A DNA stretch of 64,000 nt. It comes from Deltaproteobacteria bacterium. GTDB taxonomy: Bacteria > Desulfobacterota > Desulfarculia > Adiutricales > Adiutricaceae. The notes beneath the pieces were generated by a model. That model was not told the origin of the DNA and made no database searches. It saw nothing but the letters and a program-made list of their open reading frames with translations. Below are positions 53,153 to 61,924 of this stretch, in pieces (position 1 is the stretch's first letter; each line of letters opens with the position of its first letter). The DNA is taken from contig JAISMF010000063.1 of the NCBI GenBank assembly GCA_031276865.1, positions 1 through 64,000 on the forward strand, in the 5' to 3' direction. The position numbers and the translations under genes are program-made.

Positions 53153-55411
53153 TCAGGCCCCCGGCGTCTCGTCTTTGGCCAGGCCGGCCGCCAACAGGGC
53201 CGGGTCGGAGTACTCGCCCGGGTCCGCCCCGAGGCTGGAGTACTCCAAGGCGGATTTCAGATGGTGCTCGGCCTCCTGGAAGAGGCCCATCTCGAAGTAG
53301 AGCTTCCCCAGGCGCTTCCGGTAGAGGCTGTTGGAGGGGTCCAGCTCCACGCTGCGGCGCAAGAGCGAGAGGGCCATCTTTTTGTCCCCGCTCTCCTCGA
53401 GGTACAGCATGCCCAGAGACGAGAGCCCGGCCGCGTCGTCGGGGTTGTGCCGCACCGCCTGCTTGAAGGCGTCCATGGCCCCGGCGGCGTCTCCCTGGAG
53501 GAGCCTGGCCTGGCCCAAAAGGGAGTGCAGGCTCGAGCGGCGGCCCTTGAGGCCCGCCGCCCGGTTCAGGGCGTCCAGGGCTTTTCCCGTATGCCCCAGC
53601 TCCAGGGCGGTCTTTCCCAGCTGGTAGAGGACCTCGAAGTTGTCCGGATCCAGGGAGGCGGCCTTTTCCAGGGCCTTCTCCGCCTCCTCGTGGCGGCCGC
53701 TCAGGATGTAGCTGCAGCCCTTGTTGAAGCTGGCCATGAGGTTGTCGGGGTCCAGGCGTAAAATGTCGTCGAAGGCGCTGATGGCGGCGTTTTGATCCCC
53801 CAGGCGCCCGTAGGAGACGCCCAGGGAGTTTAACAGGTTCAGGTGCGCCGGATCCAGGATGAGGCCCCGGCGGTACTCCTCGATGGCCGCGTCCAGGTCC
53901 CCCTCGTCGAAGAGCCTGTCGCCGGAGATGTTCAAGGTCGCGGGGCCGAAGACCGCGCGCACCTCGTGACCGGTCATGGCCGCCTCCAAAAGGGTCTTCT
54001 TGGCGGCCCCGGGAAGGCTCTCGGGCGTCAGGACCTCCGAGGGGTAGAAGACCAAGGCGAGGGAGACCTTGCCCGGTCCCTGATCGCCCGTCAGGAAGGC
54101 GGCGAGCTCGTCCGCGATCCCCTCCGGGGGGTCGGCCCAGGAAAGCGCCAGAATACCGGGCTCCCAGGGGGCGGCGGAACCGGGCCGCGGCCGGAAACGC
54201 TCGTTTACGGCCGCGTGGAAGAGATCCAGCTGCTTTTCGGCCTCCTTTTCCCCCACCATGGCGCTTAGCTTCTCGTAGTCGTCCAGCTTGGCCAGGGCGA
54301 AGAGGGCTTTGGAGCCCCCCTCGGCCGCGCGGACGGCGAAGTTCACGGGGGAGAGCCGCCCGCTCCAGCGGTCCCTCTCCCCGTCGCGGCCCCGGGGTTG
54401 GATCCCCTCCTCGAGGCGCAAAAACTCCAGACGGTCGCCCTGGGCTATCCGGCGGCCCGGGCTCTGGATCTTCAGGTGGGCGATGGAGTAGGCGGGGGCC
54501 GTCTCGAAGATCCCCGCCTCGCCCTTGGGGGCGCCGTCCTCGCCCTTCACCAGGAAGACCTGTCCGGCGGAGGCCCCCATGGACTTTCCCAGGTTCAATA
54601 TGGCCCGATCCTGGGGGAGCACCTGAGTCACCCGGCCGTGGATGTTCAAAAGATCCCCGAAGGCTATCACCTGGGAGGTGTTCTGGGTGGCGGCGAAGGT
54701 CACGGCCGTGTTGGCTTTCCGGAGGAGGGCCAGGTGGGGGAGGCCGTCCAAGCCGTCGAAGGCCAGATCCCCGGGATGCGAGGCGAAGCCTATCTGGGGG
54801 GGGCTCTGATGGTGCTCGAACTGGGCCTCCCTTCTTTCGGAGTCGAGGCGCTCCCTTAATTCCTCGCGGCCGCCCCGCGCGAGGAGGGCCAGGCGTTTTT
54901 CCGAAAAGCGGGCCACGGCCAGAAGGCCGGGGAGGGCTTTGAGCTTTTTAACCAAGACCCTCTGGGGGAGGGCCCATTCGTGGCGGAACTCGATGAAGAC
55001 CAAATTCAGCGCCCCCTCCCCGTCGTCCAGTTTCAATGGCCGGGGCTGGGAGTCCAGGGGCGGGACGAGCCTTTTCAGCCGCGCGAGGAAGTGGTCACGG
55101 TTCCAGAGCCCGGACTCCCGATCCAGCCGCAGGGCTTTTTTCAGCCACATCTTTTCCAGGACGCCGGAAACCACGGCCGGGACGAGCTTCAGGCTTTCCT
55201 CCGCGGGAGGCGGGCAGTTCTCCTTTAAAGCGGCCTTGAGGGAGCCAAGGGATCTCCCGCGGAATTCCAAAGGCGCCTCCAGAACCGACCGCCCCCCGGG
55301 GGGGTCCTCCAGGGAAAAGCGCAGCGAGGGGAAGACGCTCCTAAGCTCTTTGAAAAAAGAGGCCTTGGAGCGCAGGAGATCCTTTCGGGTGATGCTTGAC
55401 CAGTAATTCAT
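53153..55411 (-). CDS. TPR protein with two degenerate GGDEF-like regions
   Basis: The 752-residue cytoplasmic protein has no recognised enzymatic signature. Residues about 95-245 resemble a GGDEF domain in outline: DRESGLWNRDHFLARLKRL corresponds to the usual 'D.LTGL.NRR.f...L', and LRKANTAVTFAATQ to the closing 'LL..AD.ALY.AK'. The GGDEF loop itself is replaced by FSEKRLALLARGG. A second weak cyclase-like region spans about 365-500 (ALFALAKLDDYEKLSAMVGE ... LLEAAMTGHEVRAVFG). The C-terminal 230 residues hold about six TPR repeats (for example GDLDAAIEEYRRGLILDPAH and NLLNSLGVSYGRLGDQNAAI). It lies 36 bases downstream of dsrC. It probably acts as a scaffold or c-di-GMP-independent sensor; function unknown. 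Confidence 0.7.
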   Translation of the reverse strand: MNYWSSITRKDLLRSKASFFKELRSVFPSLRFSLEDPPGGRSVLEAPLEFRGRSLGSLKAALKENCPPPAEESLKLVPAVVSGVLEKMWLKKALRLDRESGLWNRDHFLARLKRLVPPLDSQPRPLKLDDGEGALNLVFIEFRHEWALPQRVLVKKLKALPGLLAVARFSEKRLALLARGGREELRERLDSERREAQFEHHQSPPQIGFASHPGDLAFDGLDGLPHLALLRKANTAVTFAATQNTSQVIAFGDLLNIHGRVTQVLPQDRAILNLGKSMGASAGQVFLVKGEDGAPKGEAGIFETAPAYSIAHLKIQSPGRRIAQGDRLEFLRLEEGIQPRGRDGERDRWSGRLSPVNFAVRAAEGGSKALFALAKLDDYEKLSAMVGEKEAEKQLDLFHAAVNERFRPRPGSAAPWEPGILALSWADPPEGIADELAAFLTGDQGPGKVSLALVFYPSEVLTPESLPGAAKKTLLEAAMTGHEVRAVFGPATLNISGDRLFDEGDLDAAIEEYRRGLILDPAHLNLLNSLGVSYGRLGDQNAAISAFDDILRLDPDNLMASFNKGCSYILSGRHEEAEKALEKAASLDPDNFEVLYQLGKTALELGHTGKALDALNRAAGLKGRRSSLHSLLGQARLLQGDAAGAMDAFKQAVRHNPDDAAGLSSLGMLYLEESGDKKMALSLLRRSVELDPSNSLYRKRLGKLYFEMGLFQEAEHHLKSALEYSSLGADPGEYSDPALLAAGLAKDETPGA

Positions 55412-55447
55412 CGTTTTCGGGTGCTTCGTGATTTAACTTCGGAGGCC

Positions 55448-55765
55448 TTAGGCGCAGCCTTCGGGCTTGGGGAGCCCCGCCATGCGGCAGGCCCCCTTGC
55501 CCGGACCGGAGGGAAAAAGCTCGTAGATGTATTTGAGTTTGAAGCCGGTGACCTCCGCCATGTCCCTCACCCGGGGAGGGCGCCGGTGGGTTTCGTAGTA
55601 GCCGCGGAGCAGGCCCAGGACTTCCAGGTGATCGTCCGTGAGCTCGTCAATATCTTCCATTTCCCGCACGTAGTCAACCCATTCGGGGGAGTAGCGGGAG
55701 GGATCCGCGAGGAAGCCCTCCGCGTCCACCTCGAAGGCGACGCCCTGATGCGTGACTGAAGTCAT
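55448..55765 (-). CDS. dsrC: DsrC, sulfur-carrying partner of dissimilatory sulfite reductase
   Basis: DsrC carries sulfur from DsrAB as a trisulfide between its two C-terminal cysteines and hands it to membrane reductases. The 105-residue length from ATG 55763-55765 is the family norm. Both cysteines are present in the flexible tail GKGACRMAGLPKPEGCA, which distinguishes DsrC from TusE/RspA forms with one or none. Other family features are FLADPSRYSPEWVDYVRE and VLGLLRGYYETHRRPPRVRD. A GTG two codons upstream was rejected because it overlaps the GAGG ribosome site. It indicates a sulfite/sulfate-reducing lifestyle although dsrAB is outside this window. Confidence 0.93.
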   Translation of the reverse strand: MTSVTHQGVAFEVDAEGFLADPSRYSPEWVDYVREMEDIDELTDDHLEVLGLLRGYYETHRRPPRVRDMAEVTGFKLKYIYELFPSGPGKGACRMAGLPKPEGCA

Positions 55766-55991
55766 TTCCACCTCGAAGAAGGAGCGGCCTTCTTTCCGAC
55801 CTTGGATATCCGGCGCGTATTATAGGAGATTTGCCGGAATTTTCCAAGATCGCGGGGGTGCGTCCAAGCGTCGAAGCTTCCCGAAAGAAAAGGAAGGTTT
55901 CCGGCCTTCCGCCCGGGGTTCAGGCGGTTGGCGGGCTTTCGCTTTATCTTGTCAAAGCTTCCGGATCCGTTAAAAAAAGAAAGCGATGAAG

Positions 55992-56064
55992 AGTCCCTTC
56001 GATGTAGGGCCCCTTCGATGAAGGGCCCTTCGATAAAAGGCTCTTTCGATAAAGGGCCCCTTCA
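55992..56064. repeat. 16-base tandem repeat, about 4.5 copies
   Basis: Variants of agggccccttcgatga (or its a-rich form) are repeated head to tail between dsrC and the DJ-1-like gene. Nothing else was recognised between 55800 and 56270. Confidence 0.7.
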
Positions 56065-56280
56065 TTGTTTCAAAAGGCCCGGTTCACGTTTGGAGCGGAG
56101 CGTTCCGCCTTTCCGGGTGTTATGTAATATGAAACTCCCCGAAAAATACGCGGGATTTAAAAGAAAGTCGTGTTTTTTTAAAAAACGCCGCTATTTAAAA
56201 AAAAACCGCTTCCCTCTGGCGCGGCCTTGGGCTTCTTAAAGCCAAATCCCTCCGCGGAGCCGCTCCGGGAGGGAAGGGGA

Positions 56281-56341
56281 AAGACCTCCGCTCCGGCCGG
56301 AGCCGGAGCGGAGGGAAAAAGGCCCGGCGGAGGTCTTTTTT
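56281..56341 (+). terminator. Nested inverted repeat with T-tract downstream of the DJ-1-like gene
   Basis: An 11-bp outer stem (56281-56291 with 56327-56337) encloses a second GC hairpin and is followed on the plus strand by six T. On the minus strand the complementary T run follows only weakly, so it may act mainly on plus-strand transcripts or in both directions. Confidence 0.5.
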
Positions 56342-56410
56342 CGGGGAGGCGGGCGGAGGGGCGCCCCGAGACCGGTCCCGTTCCCCATCCGGAAAAGACC
56401 GGACGGGCGC

Positions 56411-56998
56411 CTAAAGCTCGATTTTCGTGCCCAGCACCTTCAAGAAGTCCCGGATCCAGGCGGGGTGGGCCGGCCAGGCGGGGGCGGTCACGAGGTTTCC
56501 GTCGATGACCGAGTTGGAGGCCGTGTCGTTGGCGGGCACGAAGGCGCAGCCGCTGTCCGCGACGTCCGGACCCACGGCGGGGTAGCTCGTGGAGCTGCGA
56601 CCCTTGAGGACGCCGGCGGAGACCAGGATCTGCGGGCCGTGGCAGATGGAGGCCACCGGTTTCTGGGCCTTGAAAAACTCCCTCACTATCTCGAGCACCC
56701 TCTGATTGAGGCGCAGGTACTCGGGGGCGCGCCCGCCGGGGATCACCAGGGCGTCGAAATTCTCCGTCTTCACCCGCTCGAAGTCGAAGTTGAGGGAGAA
56801 GTTGTGCCCGGGCTTTTCGGAATAGGTCTGATCGCCCTCGAAGTCGTGGATCGCGGTTTTCACCGTGTCTCCAGCCTTTTTTCCGGGGCAGACCGCGAAC
56901 ACCTCGTGGCCCACGGCCGCGAGGGCCTGGAAGGGCACCATGACTTCGTAGTCCTCCACGAAGTCGCCGACTATGAAAAGTATTTTCTTCCGCGCCAT
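56411..56998 (-). CDS. DJ-1/PfpI family protein
   Basis: The 195-residue protein has the DJ-1/PfpI fold: [20 protein letters not shown] with the conserved Glu, [20 protein letters not shown], and the nucleophile-elbow Cys in [20 protein letters not shown]. It also has [17 protein letters not shown] at the C-terminus. Family members are glyoxalases, deglycases, chaperones or amidotransferase-like enzymes acting on stress products; the exact activity is not predictable. There is no signal peptide. An AAGGAG-like site (complement near 57005-57012) precedes the ATG. It is a stand-alone gene. Confidence 0.9.
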   Translation of the reverse strand: MARKKILFIVGDFVEDYEVMVPFQALAAVGHEVFAVCPGKKAGDTVKTAIHDFEGDQTYSEKPGHNFSLNFDFERVKTENFDALVIPGGRAPEYLRLNQRVLEIVREFFKAQKPVASICHGPQILVSAGVLKGRSSTSYPAVGPDVADSGCAFVPANDTASNSVIDGNLVTAPAWPAHPAWIRDFLKVLGTKIEL

Positions 56999-57674
56999 TT
57001 TGAGTCTCCTTTAAGGTGGTTTGATTGTGAAAAATAATAAACGTGATAAGAGCGGGTTTGATGATCGGTGAGCCGCTTTATTTTAACAAAAAATCCTCCT
57101 AAAAGAAAATGTTCCTCCCGGAAGGGCTGGAAAACGGGTCCCTGAAAAGACCATAACCCACGGCGTTCGTCGATATTTGGAAAAAACGGAAGAGGGGGCT
57201 CCTTCTTTAAAAAAAGTCCGAAGGCGTTCCGACCGCGCCCGGATGGGGGTGATTTTGAATGTTCCGTCCCTGACACTTTTGAATATCCAGGGAAATGAGC
57301 GCCGCAGGTGGCGGGGAGGCGGGTTGATGAGAGAGGGTGAGAGGCGACCCAGCGGATCTCCGGGGGCGGGGAAAGGTTAAAACGAGGGGCGGCGGCTCCA
57401 GTCTTATCCCCGAGGATTTGATTTCCGAACCGGAGCATCATCCACGAGTGGGAATCTATTTCCGGCGTCAGGAGTTCTGTCCGGGCGGAAGAGGGAAAGT
57501 GGCAGGGGAGAGTTCAGGAGCGTAAATATCCATTTACAGTCAGCCGGAGGCGCTTGAAAAGACTGCGGCGTGGCGCTTAAAGTCCGCGGGGAAAAACCGG
57601 CGGGGTGTTTTATCCCGATTCACCTTTCACCATGGGGAGCTAAACCGGTAGCCTAGCATGGCGACTAGGGGGAG
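56999..57674. other. Gene-free boundary of the AT-rich cassette
   Basis: No supportable gene was seen. The GC content is moderate and drops sharply at about 57670 where the dynamin-like gene ends. Small inverted repeats near 57640-57690 (ggggtgactcccc on the minus strand) could terminate the cassette transcript but lack a T-tract. Confidence 0.45.
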
Positions 57675-60005
57675 TCACCCCGAGGCCGTTTTAAGAGCGA
57701 TTTTCTCTATATACCGAATTTTCCTCTGAAATTCCGAGATCTTGCCTAGGTGTTTCTTATTTAAAGGACGGTTCAGAGCGGGACGTTTAGCGAGAACGCC
57801 GAAAGTAGCAATTATATTTGATAAATCCTGGGAAATAGAGTTCAGGGCGCTTGAAATGTTTTTTGAAAAGGGAGTGGGTGAATACAAAAATACAAACATG
57901 GGGTAAAACGACAGTTTGAAGTCCTTGAAATCATCGTTGAACCGCATTAGGAATTCAGTTATTATAGCATCCCCTATCTTTAGAATTTTGCCGCTTTTTA
58001 TGGATTTTAGCCTTTTAATTATGGACGATCTGAAATCATTGAGGTCAATTGCCGTGAAGTTGTTAAAAAAGTACGGAAAGTTTTTTGCGCTGATCAGAAA
58101 TTTAATAATAGATTTTTGAATATCATTTCGCTCCTTAGAGAGTCTGAACGTTGATTCATCAATATCTTGAAGTACCTGCTCCAGAAGAAGAGAGGATTCG
58201 TCTAATAAAATAAATAAATCGTCACTGAATTTATGAAAAAAATTAAAAATGCTTACTCTGGTTATCTCTAGAAGAGTGAAAATAAAATTATTGATGAGCG
58301 GATTGATATCCGAGTTTTTCGTGAAACACCGTATTACACTCTCGGTTTCAAAAGTAAGATGGAGTCTTAAAGCGGGGGAAACGTCGTTTTCAGGGGCGGA
58401 TTCTTCTAAAGACGAATTTACTCGGGTGAATGGAAAATCTCGCAAAGAAGAGCTTTTAATCTCCGTCCGATATGTTTCTAGGCGATATTTAGATGTTTTA
58501 TTATGAGAAATTTCTCCGTGGTAGATAAATTCCTTAAAATCATTAAGTATATCTCTTTTCAGCTGGGATAAGGCTTCATAAATATGAGAGGCGTATGAAT
58601 TCATCTTAGATTTGACAAACGTTTGAATTTTATCGCTTTGAAGAACGAGTTTTGGGAAGTATTTGTTGTAAAATTCAAGCTGTTTATTAAAGGTCAGTGT
58701 TTTTTTCGATTTGGAGGTTAACGCCAACGAGTAGTGGTGAAGCTTGGAAAATGTCGACTGGAGTGCTATCAGCGCCATGTTTCCAGACGCATTGGTGATT
58801 TCGTTTAAAAATTCAGGAAAACCAGATTTTTCCCACATGCGGTTAGCTGTCTTTAATATTCTTGATGAGTCCTTGATTTCATATATCCAGTCCACGCCGA
58901 AAGAAGTTTTGGCGAAATCCTTAACCCAGTCGTTGCCTTCTTCGTCCGGATCCAAAGATCCTTTAACTTCGATTTCATTTAAGGCTCGTTTAGCCAGATA
59001 GGCGTACTTAGCGGAAACTGGAAAAATTGAAATATTTTTTCCGTTAGAAAGTTTAAATTTATTTTTAAAAAAATTGATTAAACCTTCTTTAGAAAGGCTG
59101 TTGTTGTCTTTTTGGTCAAAGTGGTTGACTAAGATGCGCAATCGATCTGAAATGTCTGGAGCATAATTGGTTACAGCCTCTCTGACAGCATGGTCAGCCA
59201 GGGAATTTATTTCTGTATAATTGATCACGTACAGTATACGAGACGCCTTTTTTATCAAATCGTTCATTAATTCGGATAGATCCGTGTTAAATCCGGCTTC
59301 ATTTGGTCCTGGAATATCAAGTAACGTTAATTTCCAGTTATCGGAATTCACTTTAAAATTTTGGAATTCAACTTCAATACGGGGTATTTCAGCGATATCC
59401 GTAAACATCTTAAATGGAAAATTAATGTTGAGAAGTATGCCTATCCTGACGAGATCATTGTAAAAAGTTAAAAAAGAGCAAATTTCGTTTGTTCCGTTAT
59501 AAATAGGCTTAATCGCAGGAAATTTTAAAATTTTATCAATAAATAGATTATCTTTTTCGAAAAAAAATGAATTGAATATTTTTTTATAGTCGCCGGATTT
59601 GTAAAGGTTGACAATGGATTTTTTTAAATTATCGACAAGTTCAACGTTAATGCTTTTCAAAACCGCCTCATTGTTTCCTAGAGTATGTTTCACCAGAGTG
59701 GGAATTACCGTCATCGGCATATTCCTAACCGGCATGATATGGCAGCCGGCTATCGCATTGATTAAAGTCGTCTTTCCAGCTTTCATTGTTCCCACCACGG
59801 CGAAAATAATTTCAGAGTTTTTCAGCAGGTGTATTTCATTATTAATAAGTTTTGAAATAAACGATGCCCCGTATAAATTAAGATTAAGATTAGATAATTG
59901 AACAGGTTCGTAACATTCTGATATTTTTTTACCAATATCTAAAAATTCATCACACAGTATGATTGTTTCCGAAACTATACTGTTGATACTAGATGTGTTA
60001 ATCAT
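57675..60005 (-). CDS. Dynamin-like GTPase (CrfC/YjdA-like), second of the pair
   Basis: This is a 776-residue P-loop GTPase of the bacterial dynamin type. G1 is AVVGTMKAGKTTLINAIAG (about 70-87), G2 is the Thr in RNMPMTVIPTLVKHT (about 94-108), G3 is LTLLDIPGPNEAG (about 227-238), and G4 is ILVNHFDQKD (about 291-300), where the canonical Lys is His. The 120-residue spacing between G2 and G3 and the long helical C-terminal half are typical of CrfC-like proteins. Its GTPase domain aligns along its length with the gene at 61925-64000, so the two are paralogues. GAGGAAAA precedes the ATG. It starts 41 bases after the patatin-like gene. Much lower GC than genes before 57 kb. Expected role: membrane binding or remodelling together with its partner GTPase. 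Confidence 0.85.
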   Translation of the reverse strand: MINTSSINSIVSETIILCDEFLDIGKKISECYEPVQLSNLNLNLYGASFISKLINNEIHLLKNSEIIFAVVGTMKAGKTTLINAIAGCHIMPVRNMPMTVIPTLVKHTLGNNEAVLKSINVELVDNLKKSIVNLYKSGDYKKIFNSFFFEKDNLFIDKILKFPAIKPIYNGTNEICSFLTFYNDLVRIGILLNINFPFKMFTDIAEIPRIEVEFQNFKVNSDNWKLTLLDIPGPNEAGFNTDLSELMNDLIKKASRILYVINYTEINSLADHAVREAVTNYAPDISDRLRILVNHFDQKDNNSLSKEGLINFFKNKFKLSNGKNISIFPVSAKYAYLAKRALNEIEVKGSLDPDEEGNDWVKDFAKTSFGVDWIYEIKDSSRILKTANRMWEKSGFPEFLNEITNASGNMALIALQSTFSKLHHYSLALTSKSKKTLTFNKQLEFYNKYFPKLVLQSDKIQTFVKSKMNSYASHIYEALSQLKRDILNDFKEFIYHGEISHNKTSKYRLETYRTEIKSSSLRDFPFTRVNSSLEESAPENDVSPALRLHLTFETESVIRCFTKNSDINPLINNFIFTLLEITRVSIFNFFHKFSDDLFILLDESSLLLEQVLQDIDESTFRLSKERNDIQKSIIKFLISAKNFPYFFNNFTAIDLNDFRSSIIKRLKSIKSGKILKIGDAIITEFLMRFNDDFKDFKLSFYPMFVFLYSPTPFSKNISSALNSISQDLSNIIATFGVLAKRPALNRPLNKKHLGKISEFQRKIRYIEKIALKTASG

Positions 60006-60046
60006 TTTTCCTCAGTTCATATTTTACTACAAAGTGAAATATTAAT

Positions 60047-61000
60047 TTACGTTCTCTTTAAATTTTTTATTTTTTGCATAGCGTTTTCCACTTTCAACGA
60101 GCTTGAGTTAAGTTCTTTCGAGATCTCTATCTGTTTCGAGAATACTGAGTCGAGATAATTCAATGAATTCATAAAATCCGCTATTTTAGTCATTGTTTTC
60201 ATAGTATTATCGTAACCCTGACTCATATAACTTAAAATTTTATTTTTGGTGAAATCGAAAATATCGGTGAAGTCTTTCGATAAAGGCGGAATCGGCCTTA
60301 TTTCGATGATAGTTGAATCCGTATAGTCAAATCTGTTCCACGGAGAGTCGGATTCTAGATGCGCCACGATGGTCGTCGATTCCCTATTATTTTTAATAAC
60401 CGGTTCAGCGGGCGTATTTCCTTTTCGTGAGTGGAATCGTCCTTGTCCTCCGTCCGTGTATATTTTTCCGTTAATTTTTTCGGATCCATAAAACCATGGC
60501 AAGCATGCGGATGCCACAATCGCTTTAATACGGTCTTCTGGAGCAAGTTCTTGAATTAGAAGATAATCCGATTCAGGCGTATCTTCATCAGTAAAGGAAG
60601 TTGTTATCAATTCCACAAATCTTGTAATGGAACTCTCTTTAGGATATAAGGATACGTAGAAGGAAATTCCCTTATCAAAAGCGCTGTTATCGCAGAAATT
60701 ACAAATAATGCGTTTGATATTATTCTTGGAGAGCAATCCTGTCTGAAGCACGGCGGATGAAGCATCCGGCGACTTTTCGGCTAATGACATCCATATTGAT
60801 TCCAGGGTATTAGCGGCGTGTTTTAAAGTCGAGGAACTGGCAACTACGGCGGCATTTAAAGCTCCTATGCTCGCTCCGGAAACGCACCCGATTGAAACGC
60901 CTATTTCGCTAAAAGCTTTGATGACTCCGGCTTGAAAAGCACCCAGCGCTCCGCCTCCGCATAAAACCAGATTATAATTTTTATCGGATCGATTCTTCAT
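60047..61000 (-). CDS. Patatin-like phospholipase
   Basis: A 317-residue lipid acyl hydrolase. The oxyanion hole LCGGGALGAFQAGVIKAF (about 13-30), the nucleophile elbow GASIG with Ser44, and the catalytic Asp in YTDGGQGRF (Asp183) are all intact. So is the structural ACLPWFY segment before it. Patatin enzymes cleave membrane phospholipids; bacterial ones include toxins (ExoU), CBASS effectors (CapV) and housekeeping lipases. There is no signal peptide or membrane anchor, so it is expected in the cytoplasm. The ATG overlaps the stop of the upstream gene as ATGA, so synthesis of the two is coupled. AT-rich like the rest of the cassette. It probably acts on the inner membrane when released or recruited by the dynamin-like partners. 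Confidence 0.88.
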   Translation of the reverse strand: MKNRSDKNYNLVLCGGGALGAFQAGVIKAFSEIGVSIGCVSGASIGALNAAVVASSSTLKHAANTLESIWMSLAEKSPDASSAVLQTGLLSKNNIKRIICNFCDNSAFDKGISFYVSLYPKESSITRFVELITTSFTDEDTPESDYLLIQELAPEDRIKAIVASACLPWFYGSEKINGKIYTDGGQGRFHSRKGNTPAEPVIKNNRESTTIVAHLESDSPWNRFDYTDSTIIEIRPIPPLSKDFTDIFDFTKNKILSYMSQGYDNTMKTMTKIADFMNSLNYLDSVFSKQIEISKELNSSSLKVENAMQKIKNLKRT

Positions 61001-61923
61001 TTTTTGCTTAACACCTCTTCCGCCATCGCCTGGACTATTCGCTGAGGTTTAAAAAATCTGGGAATTTCAGAGGAAAGCTTGGAAGCGGGGAGGCGGTCTA
61101 TTACGGAAAATGCGTGAATAAACGGCCTATCTTTTTCAGTGGCGTATTCTGAAAGATATAACAACGCCGATTTGGCGTCTATAAGCGTTTCTTCCGGAAA
61201 TTGATACCATTCTTTGACGGTCGGACAGTTTGTGGTAAAAATTTTTGACAGATCAAGCCTAAGTTGAATGACGGATTTATCGACAATTTGCCGCAGAAAA
61301 CGCTCTTTCACAACGCCATCAAAAGTTGGATTTCTCAGATACGATCCAAAATCTCCCCAATTTAAATTTTCCAATGTTGTATACAATCTCGCCGACAAAG
61401 AAAAATTATCATAGCGTCCCGCCGCCCATGCGTCAAACTCCTGTGTTATATGGCGGTCGGCTTTGTTTTCATAATCAACCTGATTAATTTTTTTTTCAAG
61501 CATTTCCTGCCTGTCGTTTAGTTCTTCGAATAATTTTCTTGTTTGGTACGAAAAATTGGCAAGCAAAGATAAATTATTGTTCACATTGGTAAGACTTTTT
61601 GAAATATTGTTGATAACTTTCCCGCTGACACCCGCAATTTTGATCAGATAACTAACAACATTGGTGATGTTATCCAATCCATTAGCCAGATTAGCGTTTA
61701 TTGATTTTTGGCGTTTAGCCGATATTCCAGTTATCGAATCAAATATTCGTGTAAAAAAAGGGTTTCTGACGCTTTGAACATTGATAGTCGACTTCGCCAC
61801 GTTTATACTGTTGACTAAATCTACGATGACTTTTTGATTCAGGGCGGGGATAATTTTCAATATTTCATTGTTAGTAATCGTTTTAGCGATATCACGTTCG
61901 TTCATTACAGTATTTCTCCGCAT
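60997..61923 (-). CDS. YjcZ/RdcB-like partner protein of dynamin-like GTPases
   Basis: A 308-residue (302 from the better-supported ATG at 61905, which has GGAG ten bases upstream) helical protein without enzymatic motifs. It shows EILKIIPALNQKVIVDLVNS, INVAKSTINVQSVRNPFFTR and GISAKRQKSINANLANGLDN near the N-terminus. A helical central part (about 95-160) follows, then QEFDAWAAGRYDNFSLSARL and LENLNWGDFGSYLRNP. This order resembles, from memory, the YjcZ family, named RdcB in some annotations. In enterobacteria its gene lies next to the dynamin-like crfC/yjdA and is linked to regulation of diguanylate cyclase activity. No database search was possible. It starts two bases after the stop of the first GTPase gene and overlaps the patatin gene by four. 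Confidence 0.6.
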   Translation of the reverse strand: MRRNTVMNERDIAKTITNNEILKIIPALNQKVIVDLVNSINVAKSTINVQSVRNPFFTRIFDSITGISAKRQKSINANLANGLDNITNVVSYLIKIAGVSGKVINNISKSLTNVNNNLSLLANFSYQTRKLFEELNDRQEMLEKKINQVDYENKADRHITQEFDAWAAGRYDNFSLSARLYTTLENLNWGDFGSYLRNPTFDGVVKERFLRQIVDKSVIQLRLDLSKIFTTNCPTVKEWYQFPEETLIDAKSALLYLSEYATEKDRPFIHAFSVIDRLPASKLSSEIPRFFKPQRIVQAMAEEVLSKK

Positions 61924-61924
61924 A

